A DNA stretch of 64,000 bases from Anarhynchus alexandrinus (taxonomy: Eukaryota; Chordata; Aves; Charadriiformes; Charadriidae), in contig VUYV01000003.1 in the NCBI GenBank assembly GCA_008711295.1, forward strand, positions 3,693,678 to 3,757,677. Reading direction: 5' to 3'. Made by a program: the position numbers and the translations under genes. Of this stretch, positions 46,638-60,035 are shown in pieces (positions within the stretch are counted from its first letter, which is position 1; every line of letters begins with the position of its first letter). A model generated the notes under the pieces. That model was not told the origin of the DNA. It was given only the letters and a program-made list of their open reading frames with translations, and ran no database searches.

Positions 46638-47770
46638 GGTTCTGACAAATTTACTGGCCTTCTATGATAGGGTTACATTGTTGCTGGATAAGGGGAGAGC
46701 AACTGATGTCATCTACCTGGACTTGTGCAAAGCATTTGACACTGTCCCACACAACATCCTTGTCTCTAAATTGGAGACACATGAGCTTGACAAGTGGACT
46801 ACTCAGTGGATAAGGAACTGGCTGGACGGTTGCACTCAAAGAGTTGCAGTCAACGGGTCGATGTCCAAGTGGCCAGCAGTAACAAGTGATGTTCCTTAGG
46901 GGTCTGTACTAGGACCTGTGCTGTTTAACAGCTTTGTTTGTGACATGGATGTTGGCATTAAGTGTACCCTCAGCAAGTTTGCTGAAGACACCAAGCTGTG
47001 TGGAGCAGTCGAGTTGCTGGAGGGAAGGGATGACATCCAGAGGGAACTGGACAGGCTCGAGAGGCGCACCCGTACAAACTTCATGAAGTTCAACAACACC
47101 AAGTACAAGGTCCTGTGCCTGGGTCGGGGCAATGCCAAGCAAAAATACAGGGTGTGTGATGAGTGGATTGAGAGAAACCCTGCCAAGAAGAACTTGAGGT
47201 GGATGAAAAACTGGATATGTGCTGGCAATGTGTGCTCGCAGCCCAGAAAGCCAACTGCATCCTGGGCTGCATGAAAAGGAGCGTAGCCAGCAGGTTGAGG
47301 GAGGCGATTCTGCCCCTCCACTCTGCTCTTGTGAGACCCTACCTGGAGTACTGTGTCCAGCTTTGGAGCCCTCAACATAAGAAGGACATGGACCTGTTGG
47401 AGTGGGTCCAGAAAAAGGTCATGAAGATGATCAGAGGGCTGGAGCACCTCTCCTATGAAGACAGGCTGAGAGAGTTGGAGTTGTTCAACCTGGAGAAGAG
47501 AAGGCTCCAGAGAGACCTTACAGCAGCCTTGCAGTACCTAAAGGCAGCCTACGGGAAAGATATGGAGGGACTCTGTATCAGGGAGTGTAGTGATAGGCTG
47601 AGGGGTAATGGTTTTAAACTAGAAGAGGGTAGATTTAGATTAGATATTAGGAAGAAATTCTTCACTTTGAGGATGGTGAGGCACTGGAACAGGTTGCTCA
47701 GAGAAGTTGTGGGGGCCCATCCCTGGAAGTGTTCAAGGCCAGGTTGGACGGGGCTTTGAGCAACCCGGTC
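46638..47770 (+). pseudogene. CR1 ORF2 RT (partial) and C-terminal region, three lesions
   Basis: RT motif A ([15 protein letters not shown]) is present. In motif B the Gln codon of GVPQGS is a TAG stop at 46897-46899. The catalytic FADD box reads FAED near 46980, changing a catalytic Asp to Glu. The same frame continues to about 47190, where a short deletion in the DLGVLVDEK block shifts the frame. The C-terminal part then runs open at 47199-47759 ([40 protein letters not shown]) until one base is missing in the EAPSLEVF block near 47710. Each lesion alone would inactivate the protein, and the endonuclease and ORF1 are absent through 5' truncation. Confidence 0.9.
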
Positions 47771-47860
47771 TAGTGGTAGGTGTTGCTGCCCATGGCAGGG
47801 GGGTTGGAACTAGATGATCTTTAAGGTCCCTTCCAAACCAAACCATTCAATGATTCTATG
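46638..47860 (+). mobile_element. 5'-truncated CR1 LINE with RT and 3' end
   Basis: 1.2 kb on the plus strand, from [12 protein letters not shown] inside the RT domain to the 3' UTR and a tail AATGATTCTATG ending at 47860. Few lesions are visible (see the ORF2 entry), so it is relatively young. It has the same subfamily wording as CR1-A ([26 protein letters not shown]), and it shows what the missing 3' end of CR1-A would have looked like. Confidence 0.95.
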
Positions 47861-48340
47861 TTTGACACAACATTTCATGGAGTTGATTTTATAATATCAT
47901 GGATTTATGTAAGCCTATAAGTCCTATCAGATCAGAAAATGAAACATTGCTAATATTTTACATGCAATGAGAAGATTCTTGTGTAAGATGTAACTTCACA
48001 ATCTCACGGTTTCATTGTGTAGATTGAATGTTTTTTGTATTCATAATCATCAGCCAATATCAAGATGCTCAAGTCTATGTTTCTGGAGAAGGGGAAAGGA
48101 AAATTATGCCACAAGTCTGAAGTTTCTCTCTAGGTTTAGCTTCTTTAAAACCTCATCTTTACATGTTAATTTTGACTGTCTATGTCTATGGCAGTTAAGG
48201 ATAACATGCAACTAAAATTACATGCCCCAAATCAAAAATAAAAACTGTTTTGTTTTTCCATTTTCCATTTGATTTTCAGTTATTTTACCCTCCTTTGTTC
48301 TTCTCCTTAAAATATTTTAAACATTTAGCTTAATATTGAC
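47861..48340. other. AT-rich spacer
   Basis: About 480 bases between a CR1 copy and the direct-repeat-flanked segment. Nothing recognised. Confidence 0.5.
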
Positions 48341-48606
48341 GTGTCTGGAAGATAATTTAGAAAATGTGCAGAGAATTAAGGAGATTCAGGGAGGAAATAA
48401 TCTTAAACCAATGTTACTATACGTGGTATTTGATATTCCACTGGACCAGATATAATTATTTTGTTTACTGTTTAATTTTATGGTTGACTTGGGTCTCTGA
48501 TATCATTGTAACTTTCCGTTATCCTTTTGACAAAACAAGAATATTTTTTCGAGCAGATAATGATATGAAAAAAGACAAAACAACAAGTGTCTGGAAGATA
48601 ATTTAG
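48341..48606. repeat. Perfect 20-bp direct repeat flanking a 226-bp segment
   Basis: GTGTCTGGAAGATAATTTAG occurs at 48341-48360 and, without a mismatch, at 48587-48606. Sequence beyond the two copies is not similar, so this is not a tandem duplication of the whole interval. Length and perfection suit a target-site duplication made by target-primed retroposition of a polyadenylated RNA, or a short templated-copying event. Confidence 0.85.
48361..48586 (+). mobile_element. Putative retroposed insertion of unknown origin
   Basis: This is the segment between the 20-bp repeats. It ends in an A-rich stretch (ATGAAAAAAGACAAAACAACAA), as a retroposed RNA would. It has no CR1 wording, no LTR ends, no tRNA-like head and no snRNA I recognise. 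An 80-codon frame (48364-48606) runs across it and into the right repeat, reading MCRELRRFREEI at its start and FRYPFDKTRIFFRADNDMKK near its end; I cannot assign it to a family, and the frame may be chance. The first bases of the repeat are not A-rich, which fits L1-type endonuclease targets poorly. It could be a retrocopy fragment, an unknown SINE, or filler DNA from break repair. Confidence 0.4.
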
Positions 48607-49970
48607 CTGAATGTAGCTGCAAATGAAGCACACGCTTGTTTTCATAGTGGCAGTAAGTAGCCATCGAATCCAATGGCAAACTATTGAAGAGAACTATCCA
48701 GACTAGGAATTTATATATCAAGAATGGTGTTTGATTGGAGATTGTAATTAATCAGAGGAAGTCCTTCACTCCAGGTTGCTTGTGAACTCAGGTCAGACCA
48801 GCTGATCAGAATAGTTCCTTCTGTCCTTCCTTTACATCTAAAAAACTAATCTCTACCATTATAAAGGGTATCTTAGCCACCTCCCCACTGCCCCTAATGT
48901 TGTGCCACAGCAGTGCCTGGTATCAACAGCCATTAGAATACTCCTCTTATTTTTGAGACCAACTATTAAATTCGCTGTTGCAGCACTGTGGAGCAGGCTC
49001 CTTCCTGCTACTTTTTGGGAATGCCTGTCTCTGCATCAGTGTATTGGCAAGTATCAGGAAGGAAGAGATGGTGTTTGTTAGCACACTGTCTATAGGCTTT
49101 GCCCAGCCTGAGGCTGATTTTGATTTGTGGTGGAGTTTTCTTTCATTTCACCCTTTCTGATTGGGCTTTCTACCGAGTCTAAATTTTCAGCTAAGGCTTT
49201 CTGAAACTTAGCTGATGCAGAAAGTCATCTTTCCTGTGATAAAGAGCTGTGCTAGATCATTGCCTCTGGAATGCTCCTCCCTGGTGGGAAATCCAGTTGA
49301 ATTTAGTATTAATTTGACTACAAAGCTCTTGTTTGCACTGTAAGAACATACATCTTCCTGGCAAAGAGACAGGTGAGCATATGCAAGTGAAGATACGTAA
49401 ATGTTAACTTTGTGAATATTGGTGAAAGATATTAATGAAACCAGATGTACTGTTTATGACTGGTATTTGATAAGAGTCAAGAAGTGATGGCAAGGAAATT
49501 AAGTTGATAGTATATTTGATATAAATACCTCAGAATAATTACTAAAATGATACTGAGTTGCCATTTCTGGGGAATGTGGGAATTTGTAAAGCATTTAAAT
49601 AACTGGAAGAAACCAAGAAAGATGACAAGACAAATGCAAGAAACAGTCATCTAATTCCAGAAAAATGCTTGAGATTTTGTAAACCATGAAAAGGCAGATA
49701 TTTTAGTGATTAACACAATCAATGGATTGGTAAGGATTCCTAGATTCTACTAGCTATGCTATCATCATCTTACACTCCATGTTTCTGTTGTAACCGGTAT
49801 GCTGGAGGTTGTTCAAAAGAACTGGTCTCTCTCCATCTAGTTTTTGAAAGATCTCTTAACTCAAGCATCAGGAGAGAAAAGTCAAAATTGGAAACATTTT
49901 CTTAAAAATAACAAAATAATTTTGTATTACTCTTCATAGCAATATGAATTCAAACAATTCTGATTTTAAA

Positions 49971-50009
49971 ATATATATAATCAGTAATATATATAATCAG
50001 TATATATAA
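49971..50009. repeat. Short tandem repeat, unit ATATATATAATCAGT
   Basis: Two full units (49971-49985 and 49987-50001) one base apart, and part of a third (ATATATAA). AT-rich slippage repeat. Confidence 0.8.
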
Positions 50010-53000
50010 CCAGGCAGAGAATGAGACTAATTCTATAGCTTCATGGTCATTTAAGAGGTATGAGAACCTGCCTTCCTCACAGACTTATCATGAAATTTTT
50101 CTAACAGAATTGATTTATACATTCATCCCCTCAAAAAATTTCAGCTTTAATAAACCAGCATAAATCAATCAGTTTAACAATTCTATGGTTTAAAGATTCT
50201 GTCAAAAGACTCAGCATACTCTACATGTGAAGACAAACAAACTGTACTTTAGGATGGAGAAAACCACTGGAGAAGACAACTACTGAAAAGTAAGAGGTAA
50301 AAAAAAAAGAAGATATGGTAACCAGGAAAAGTATTAGATGAGAAAAGACTACAACCTTCCAACATTGTCACTTACGGCGTCTATTCTAGACAGGAAAATG
50401 ACCAAGGACATACAACCACAGTAAATGTTAGCGGAAAAAAAAAGTCAGTGAAAAATATAGTGTTCTAACCAAGCAGTCATAAGAAACCCAAGGAAGTTAA
50501 TATAAGTTGGCGAATTTCTATAACATTGCTAAAATTATTTCTATGCCTAGTAATGAAAAAGGTATACAGTTTCTCAGCAGATTTCATAAAAAAGTATTAT
50601 ATACTAAATCAAAATGTTAAACGTAGATCTAAGGTAGTGTCCTGGTTTGACTGTCCACATATTGGCTTTCCACAGTTCAGCTGGGAAAGAATTAGGAAGA
50701 CAGCAAAATAATTCTTCCACCCAACAGTTTTCATCCCAGATGAAAAAAAAAAAAAAAAGTCCTATTCTGATTCTCTTGATACCCACATAGCACTAAGGTT
50801 TTGGTCATATCTTAATCTTCAATGAATGTTGGAATCCAATAGCTTGTCTTCTGAAAACACTAAACAAATATTACTCTCAGGGTTCTTATGATGCTTTTCC
50901 CAGAATCCTTTGGGAAAAGAAAGCGATAATGTTTACAATTATTGCAAAGGACACAAATTCAATTTCTGTAGCATATATATGTGCTACAATGCACAACACA
51001 GTATAACAATATTAGTCCAGATAGTTCTATTGGCTGAAGAGACCACCTTCACACAATTCTGTCTTACTGCAATACATGAAATGGATTGTGGACCAGATAA
51101 GATCTCAGAGAATTAACTCTCTGTATTCTCTGAAATCTAAATTTCAATCTAACATAACCCAGTTTGAAGTGTTAAGGGGTTAACAAATAGTTTAGTTACA
51201 AGAATGTGAGAGAACAGCTTAATGACAGCCTGTTATCTTAATTTTAAGAGGAAACATCTCTGTCTAGAGAAGATTTCAGCACTTTAAGTAATGTTTCTGT
51301 TCAGGTATCAAAGACCTTTCATGCCATATGCCCCGGTGCAACTATGCGCTGTAAGACAACAAGCACAATTGGCACATTAATCACAGCATCCCCTGTTAAG
51401 ACTGGTCTTGTAAGGAAGAAGATACAAGAGGAGCTGGAATTTAAATTACAAAAGAGATAAATAAGTTAAATAGTGTAACACAAACTTAAATGATGCAGAA
51501 CAGAGAAGACAAAGATAAAACAAAACAAAATGAAAAATCAGATAACACAGTGACACATTAGAAAACAAGACAGACTATGATTCAGACAGATCTTTGCCTT
51601 GGAGGAAGTCACGCTATTTATTATCTTCAAAAACAAGGGTAAAATGGGGCTTATCTCCTTTTGTTAATCAAGAGTAGATTGGATCCACTTTACTGTGCTG
51701 TAAAGAAATCCCTTCCTAACAGACCTTTTTTAAGGTATAGCGTTTTATTATGTCAGATGCCTTTGATATTTCTTCTTGTAGTCAATTAATTTTGTTTATG
51801 AATATATCAGCAGACATATACAGAACATGTTACTTTCTAGCAGCTCTTCCATGATATAGTTTTAAGTGACTAATTCACTGTATAATTTTTTTTTTTTTGC
51901 TTCTTTACTGTTTGGAAAGTTCACATTATGTATAATTTCTTTTGAAACTCTTATAATGTTCATGTTCCCAGTTTTTCCCTGTCTAGATTTTTATAAAAGA
52001 TCTTTGCTGATCTTTAGCTCAACCCAGTCGCACAAAAAACTTTCATTTATGAAGACTGACACTACAATTTCAGTATAATCTATATTTGTTTCACTTTGTG
52101 TGAAGACCATACAAATTGCAGTATAATTTCATAATATGTAGTCCCTCAAGTAAATGCCAAAATCTAAAAAAATGGTACTAGATTAAGAAAATACAGTGAA
52201 TATTAAGACCACAGAACAAATGCTTCTTTCATGCAGGTTTCATGTCTTTGCATAACAGGACATGCATACTTCATGTGTGGCTAGAACTAAAAATGTATAT
52301 CTTACTAATGGTTCCTTTTTCTAGCTCAAAATATTCCTATAACTCTGTTACAGGGTGCTGTACCTCAACCATGATCTGTGGAATACCTATGATCCAAGTA
52401 TCAGTAGTAGGAAGAGAGAGAGCAGAGGCATATAATGTTTGTAAGCAAGGAACCTAACAAATTAAAGTAATAAATATTTGAAAGTTTAACTTATTTTTTA
52501 TTGTATTGCCAATGAAACCTATTGAGAAAACTATGCACAAGTTAATCCTAACTTTAAAAATATCTTTCTAGGGTTTTAAAAGTTAAAATGACCTTACTCT
52601 AATTAGAAAAAAAAAAAAAAGGAATTGTTTTAGTATTTCTTTTCAGTTCTTCTACATTATTGTTTCCTTTCATGGCTGCTGTTAGTTTTGCCAACATCTT
52701 TTTTATTTCATTAGGACAGATTTGCAGCATTTGAAAAGGTGTAAGCTTACATTGCACAATGCATATCTAAGGATGAATTAGGAGTACAGTCAACTTAATC
52801 CACTTAATCAGTGCATATATCTGAGAATTTGGACAGAAATCGATAATTAATCTTTTATTACAAATAATATACTCTGAACTTCATTAATATTGAAAGATTT
52901 CAATGCATTCCATCTCCACTTCTGTTTAACAAGGTCATCAATGGCAACAGTAAAATTTCTGATGTGTTATTCCAAAACAAAAGAACTTAACACACCTACT

Positions 53001-55170
53001 TCAAGCAAATGATTCCTGATAGTTTATGATGTTGCACAGTGAAGAAATAGTCAATATAAAGACGAAGACAGAGAAGCAGCAAACTTAACAAGGTAAAATA
53101 CTGGCAAACCCTTCTTGTAGTAATCCTGATAAACATTCAACAGTTTGTTTTCCTGGGAGAATCTCTGTGAAATTCAGATACCTTCAACCTCCGACAATAT
53201 GTAAGCCATTATCAGTACACATAGGATGGGCACATTGATTTGGACTGGTTGAACATAAAGACCCAAAGTACTATCATTGCCAAAATATTTACTGGAGGAG
53301 ATATTACTTCAGAAGTCTTGAGGAACAAGATGCTAGGAAGTTTGCAGAGTTTCCTGCTTTCATTCAAATCAAAATGCTGTCAGCAAGACTGATGCAAATT
53401 ACAGTAAAAGAAACCGAGTAGCAACACAAAATTTTATCTGCAACCAGAAAGCACATATTTTAATTATAAATTTTGCCATGAAATATTTCCAATTTTCAAG
53501 TGACTCTGATTTTGTATGAAGATATAGGTCAATTTCAATTTTATTCATACTTTATTCCAAAAGGTCTGGGTACTTCCTGTTCTGATTCTCCAGGTTTTTG
53601 TGATTTTATACCATGTCTCATTCATGAGGGATTTTTAAATCAATCTCACGAAAACATGCAAGTGTTAAAAGTTTTGAAGAAGGTCACTGATAGGCTGACA
53701 TGTGCAGAGAGGATGGGTGGCTGGAACAATATAGGTCAGCAGTTCCCTTATTATAGGAGGACTGGGAAACTGTGGGAGTAGTTACTTTGGAGAACGTAGC
53801 CAGGTCAAATAAAATATCCACCTACATCAGTATCCTGTCTCCTCTGGTGATAAAAGTGTGCCTGGGGGAAAAGTGGAAGAACATGGCAAGCATCTAGTGA
53901 TTTTTTTCCCAAGAATATCCTTCCATGTCCCACCCTTCAAAAATTTGTGCATCAGGCCTTCCCTGAGCTAGATGTGAGATTTTGCTAAACCTTAACATTT
54001 TTTTTCTGCCACAAAAGAAATATATATAATACCTGCTTAAAAAACTTGCTCCACATGTCAGGGTAGGACATGTTTTCCTTTCTCTATACTTTTATCTACA
54101 AAGGATCATATGTGAAATTCCTGAGGACTGACAGTAGTTCATACCAAAAACCTCTGAGTAATGAGTGCATACATATACAAACTAAATAATTTGCTGTTCA
54201 TTATTCTTTTTTTCTAAAAAACTTCAATTGTCTAATCAGGAAATTGAAACAGTCTCACCTGGCTGCTATTTGCAAGCAGTAAATAGCAAAAGTGAGAAAA
54301 TGGAATCTTCCACAGATCAACCAAATTACAAACTTTGGGTTTGTCCATGTACTAAGCAGGTGCTTGTATTCTCACAAGTATGGCAGACAGTTAATATAGT
54401 TGTAGAATTAAGAACTGTCCCATGAATAATACACAGAATAAAAAATTAAAGCTCAGCATAGCTTTATTGGCAATGCAGTAATTAAACAAGGTCTATCGGA
54501 TGAGTAAGATTGTACATATAGTAATTACTGAAAATTTCTTTTCAGGTTAAATTATCTTACCAATTATAAATGGTTTTTATTTGGATATATCAATATAGTG
54601 TATTAACACATGTACTTTGATATCTGGGTAAGTTTTCTTCTGCTTTAGTAATTTATGTCCTACTATATCATAGCTGCACCTCTAAGCAGGACATCTTGTT
54701 GACATGAGAGGGATTTGGCATAGTTTTGTAACCCACTGATGAGTAAGATCAGACAAACACATCTTTTTTAAAACAAAAAGGAAGGAACTATTTTTTAAAT
54801 ACAAAAAGATAATTTGAATCTGAAACAACTCTAAAACGTCAATACTTGGAGGAGAGAAACAGAAACTATTGGGTACAACTGACAAAAGACAGTATGCTTC
54901 ATGGGGATTGTGATATTTTAGAAAAATTTTGGAATGAAATAAACATTTTGAAAACATTAGGTGGACAAAAACATTGGATCCAAGGAACTTTTATTCAAAA
55001 GATATTGCTTTAGAACCACAAGTGATCTACAAACAGGTTTAATCATGTATAACTCAGTTTCTTTCCATTGCTCAACACAGGTAACAAGCAGTACATTCTA
55101 CAGTCATTCTTGCTTTCTCCCAACAATACAATTCACTGTTTCCTGTTGACAAACATGTTGCCTCATCCCT

Positions 55171-55240
55171 GTATGGCTAAGCGCACAGTGGTTAGAATAC
55201 TCACCTGGGCCACAGAAGACACAAGTGAATGTCTGCCTTA
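55171..55240 (+). repeat. Possible tRNA-headed SINE (MIR-like) relic
   Basis: TATGGCTAAGCGCACAGTGG, then TTAGAATACTCACCTGGGCC and a degenerate B-box-like ACAAGTGAATGTC, resembles the head of amniote MIR/CORE-type SINEs (intact relatives read as tagtggttagagcact, cctggga and gggttcaaatcc). The 3' half is not recognisable. It will not fold as a working tRNA. Confidence 0.4.
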
Positions 55241-58200
55241 TTCAACTAGAGGAGTTAATCTGCTTATTTTATATACTATAAGGCCTGTGACCACAGGGCT
55301 TAAAAGTGATGTCTTGTTTAATATTTTATGTTACTCCGCCTTTTAAAAAGAATTAAATTCTACCTCTTGTAAAGAAATACTCTCTGTTTTCTGATGTTTA
55401 TGATTCTCCCTTGCAAGTGTCCTGTTTCAAATACTTTGATGCAGACGGAAATCCCTGCTCTGTCAACGGGAACTGAGATTTCAGCCTGTGACTTATGTAT
55501 CAGAGGTGAACATTTTGGTTCCTGCATGTCCACAGAGATCCACACACAGCCTGTACTGTAACACTCATAAGCTATCCTACAGCTGACAACACTTCCTGAG
55601 AAATTCCTTGTCGACATATAATAGTTTTTTGGGGAAAAAAAGAATAATAAAAAAACCCCAAAGCAAACCAGCATTTTCTGACTAGCCATGTTCTCTTATT
55701 GCAAGCATTTGCTACCAAAAGAAAGATTCTGTTATGCAAGTACAGAAAAGAGCTTCTAAGCACAGAAGTAAAGGATTTTAGCCATGCCATTGTATTGTTC
55801 TAATAAAAATATCTTTTCAGTTCGGCCACTTTGCCAAAAGTTCTGATACTATTCACAGTTTAAACATCCATAAAACAAATTAGCTCATTTTAATTATTTT
55901 ACATTCTAATAATTTTATTTTATTTGTGATTGTAACAGTTAACAGGATATTAACGTTTTCCCAAGACTGCCTCTGCGTTGACATTTATAGGATTCTTTTT
56001 AAATGTCATTGCTTTTTCTTAATAAGATGACTCCTTCTAAACCAATATTTATATATGTGCTTCTCCTGGTTTGAGCTACAACAGCAGTTAGAGTTACTAC
56101 GTAAGGCAAGCACCATCCTGCTAAAGAGTTTTCTTTTAATATTGCATCAACCTCAACTCTGCAACTCATTGTGGAGTTACAGCAAAGTCTTTGGGACAAT
56201 TCACTGTCAAAGTGTCCATTTTATCTTTAATAACTCCATTATGAAGTAATCTAAGTGCAAGAACTTTGCACAGTTAACAAGGCTTTTGCTTGCGTAGACC
56301 AAATCAGTGAGTCAGATTACTTATTTGAGCAACCTGCTCACCTCTGTGAATGGCTCACCTGTTCAAAGGCTACTGGTTAGTCCACTTCAAGATTTAATGT
56401 CACTATCCCTTATAATAAAGCATGTCTTTACACAGACATACACACACAAAATCTCAGCTATCAAAGGTGCCATATATTCATCTTTTACTTAAAGTTATAC
56501 AAGAAAAGTAGATCTCGGCAAAAACAACAACAAAGCCATAAAAAAAAAACTTGTCAACTTGATCCCTTCTTTGAAACAATTTCAAAATACTGGGGTTTTT
56601 TGGGAAGTTTTAAGTTAGATAAATTTTAAATAGTTCACTATATTTTTAAAATGTATAGCTGCATTTATCTTTACTATAAAAGAAAAAAGATTTCTTTGAT
56701 TGAAATTCTTGTATGTTGCATGAATTCTTCAAACATTTGCAATATGACTAATATGTGTGAGCTACTGTACGCTGCAAGTTCTCCTCTGTTTCCCAAAATG
56801 CTCCAAGCTGAAGAGATGGTAGCCTCAATGTTGGCATACTTATTAAAGCTGAACACAGCCATTTTTACTATTGCTGCTCTTGAATGTTATGGTTGAAAAG
56901 ACAATTTTTATTAATATTTAATATAACAGTCAATAATATTCAATAATGTTATTGCTGTTTATTTAAAAACTAAGTTAATACTGACTTGTATGCTGGTCCT
57001 TACTATATAAGAAAATAATACAGTTTGGTCTGAGTAGGAAAGAGAACCCTTTAGTTGCCCTTCAGCTAAAACCAGAATACATTCTCTGACACTGAAAAAC
57101 TGTGTCTCTTTTGTAATTTAGACTGCTCATGGTCAGATATTTCAGATATAACTAGTGAACTGTCAGTTTATTACATTTCAAATCTGTTTACTTCTATCAA
57201 ATTTATTGCAGCTTTCATTGAAATAAGAATGAATGCTTTTCTTACACAGTAAAGTGCCTTTCAAATATCATACCTTCTAGCACCATGAAACTGTCTGAAA
57301 TATTGGAGATTTAAAGTGGTGTGATAAACTGTCAGCTGGTCTTCAAACCATATACAAATAATAGGTCTGGTTTCAAATTAGACTGCCTAAAATTAGATAC
57401 TTAAACGTCTATTTCAGAGCTCTAGATTTTGAAGCACTTAGAAATGATCTGAACTCAATATTTTTGTTTGCTGATACCAGAGCACAATTTCACACCAGCT
57501 ATAAATTCAGACACTTCATGCTGCTTGAAACTAGGACAGCTTCTGCCAAGAATGTGTGACAGTGAAAACTTAGTGCAGTTGCCACAAAACAGTCTTTAAT
57601 AATTTCTTCAGTTGAGGAAACCATTTGTTCTGCTTTCCTTGCTCATTTTCTCACTCATTACTGGATAAGCCCTCCTTAGTTGCTCTTTTCCTGAGGTCTA
57701 CCAGGTCTCTTGGTCCCTGTTCTAGATAGAATACATCTTGAACTATACACACCACATCAAAAATCAGGAAGCGCTGCTATATGTGGTGGAGAAACAGATA
57801 GAGATCTTTGGGAAAGGAGGGGAAAGGTCGCTTATATTCAGGAAAAAGGTGTGGGAAAGTTCTACAGAATAGGTCAAAAAGAGAAAATATAAGAAATCGA
57901 AAATACTACTGAACAATTAGCATTTATATTGAGTTCCCAGAGTCTGGGTGTCACAAACGAGCAATGTGAACACAGAAAAAGTGCGATTCAGAGATGTGGA
58001 TACAAAACCAGCAGCAGTTTCACTGCTGATTCCAGCCATGTTATACATTTAATAAGCCAAAACCCAGCAGACTAAGATTGATCAATGGACATATTCCACA
58101 CACTACCTGCTTCTTGAAATTCTTATGTATCTTAGTGACGAATATGCAAATATCAGTGAATAGTGACATATATTGCTGTACGAAAAATTGTATGCCAACT

Positions 58201-59940
58201 GTTTTAGACAGTTTTGTAGGGTAACTATCCCTTCTTTTTGGCATCTTTCTAAGGAGAACCTAAAGAAGTGAGATGTGTAACTCTGAGAGGCCGGGACCTT
58301 CGAGCGTTTTAAGATCTTAATGACATTGTATCTTGTCTTTGTTATCTCTAGGAAAGACAGATTTAAACTGAGCTCAAAAAACTCTTTATATGCCCTCTTC
58401 CAAGAAAGCTTCCCTGCTCTGTGGATTCACTTATTTATTATGGGCTTTACTGTTGGGCTAGTGGATGACCTACCATGACAAGAGAGATAACTCCTTATGC
58501 TGGGAACTGCAATATAAAAGCACAGTAAAAGAGAGTCCCATTTGCTTGTCTGATGAAGATCTTTATTTTTCATCTTTTTAACCAGTTATATTCAAAGTAA
58601 GAATGACCAAAAATTGGTTTTGCTGTCATTTGCACTGCCCAAAATCGAAACCTTACTTAAAACCATCAGGTGACACTACTGAAAAACTGACACAAACACA
58701 GAATCAAACTGTATTTTCAGTCATCCAAAAACTTTCAAAGCCATGACTTCTAATAATGCTAAGCTTAAGTGGTCATTTAGCATGAGTTATTTCAAGGTAG
58801 CTGAAATTCAGGTAAGGTGATTTAATGGATTTACAAATAACATGTAATGCTAAATATTTTATTCTGATTTTGTAATACCTCTGAGCAGTGGTCACAGTTA
58901 TCTGCCCAGTGCAGTTACAGATATATTTTAATTCTTCTTTTCCCAAGTAACAGTATAAAGTACATGGTAGCTCTACGGCAAATTGAGTACCAGTTCTATT
59001 ACTTCAGTTCAGCAATCCACAAATTCTAAACTCTGAAATGCTAAATAACAGGGTAAGCGCATATCACCAATGAAGGGCCTGAGAAACAACTGGATGTTTA
59101 CCCTGCAAATTAACTGCATTTTAAGCACTCCTAAATGGGTGAAAAAGACAATCTTAGACATGTAAATCCATATAACAAATTTCATCTGCTTGTGAAGATG
59201 TGTAGTAGCTAATTAAACAGTGTAAGAAAAGGATTTTATCTAATATATTTATGCCTGGCAGATGAACAGTAGCTACTAGTTTCTTTTATGTGGCTTGCTT
59301 TTTGACCTGATAATTTTTAGAAAACATTGCTCCAGAAATGGGAAGAATTCTTAATAATTGTGTGGTAAATTGCCTTAACATGTTTTTATTCCAATTGGTT
59401 TAGTGTTATTTCTTACTAAAACTGGTTGGTTTTACCAGAGACAATATTGCATAAATGTACTAAGTGGATGTGTGCAGAGGTTACTGTTCACAGCAGTAAA
59501 AAGCATCTTAGTCCTCCCTATAGCATGGTTCCATAATACCTGGTAAATAAAATCCAAATAATCAACATTGCAGTTAAATAAAAAAGAAACCCAGAAAGAT
59601 AATTTAACCATTAGGATGGCTTGAACGTAAATGAAAGATTGAGAAAGACAATAAAATACTGACAATTTTCTCCACTTTCCATTTATTCTGCTTGCTGACG
59701 CTCACACCCCATGTGAGCTAAGAGAACAGGAACCTCTGGAGAAGTAGCACTTTCACTGTTGGTTCATGGCCATCTCTGTCTTTATTCTACCAGTGCCCTT
59801 TCAGGTGTAAAGCTTCAAGGGGCATACAGTCAAATACTGTTTTGAGGGTAGCTGTGGTATGGTATTTGCTAACTGAGATACTATGCCTCAGAAGCACCCT
59901 CCCGGTTACTCTCTAGCTGCCGTACCATCTGCTCTATTTC

Positions 59941-60035
59941 GTTGGAATCTCCCTCTCTGGAGATATTCAAAACCCACCTGGATGCATTCCTGCCAACCAA
60001 GCTAGGTGAAACTGCTTTTGGTGATTCTGTGATTG
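59941..60035 (+). mobile_element. Short, old CR1 LINE 3' relic
   Basis: Plus-strand GTTGGAATCTCCCTCTCTGG, AGATATTCAAAACCCACCTG and GATGCATTCCTG follow the last codons of CR1 ORF2 (wording like ESPSLEIFKTHLDAFL). AGCTAGGTGA and a GTGATTCTGTGATT tail follow. The middle of the 3' UTR is deleted. It is the only CR1 trace between 47.9 kb and the right edge. Confidence 0.8.

Larger units (their letters stand above)
48607..59940. other. AT-rich DNA, no recognised gene, CR1-free
   Basis: About 11.3 kb without any CR1 copy or LTR that I can recognise. Small features: a 15-16-bp tandem repeat at 49971-50009, A runs near 50743-50758 and 52607-52620, and a tRNA-headed SINE-like relic at 55171-55240. A TGTCCTGGTTTGACTG word at 50638 looks like an LTR start but does not extend. 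The open frames (for example 53500-53781, 55360-55689, 56651-56896) have no domain I recognise. Confidence 0.5.

Noticed and set aside
46897..46899. TAG in the RT motif B of the 46638 CR1 copy considered as a recoded codon
   Set aside because: Two further disabling lesions in the same copy make ordinary decay the simpler explanation.
50638..50758. TGTCCTGGTTTGACTG plus CAGCTGGGAAAGAATTA and a long A run, reminiscent of an avian LTR start or a poly(A) retroposon
   Set aside because: The resemblance does not extend into a full LTR, and no convincing target duplication flanks the A run.
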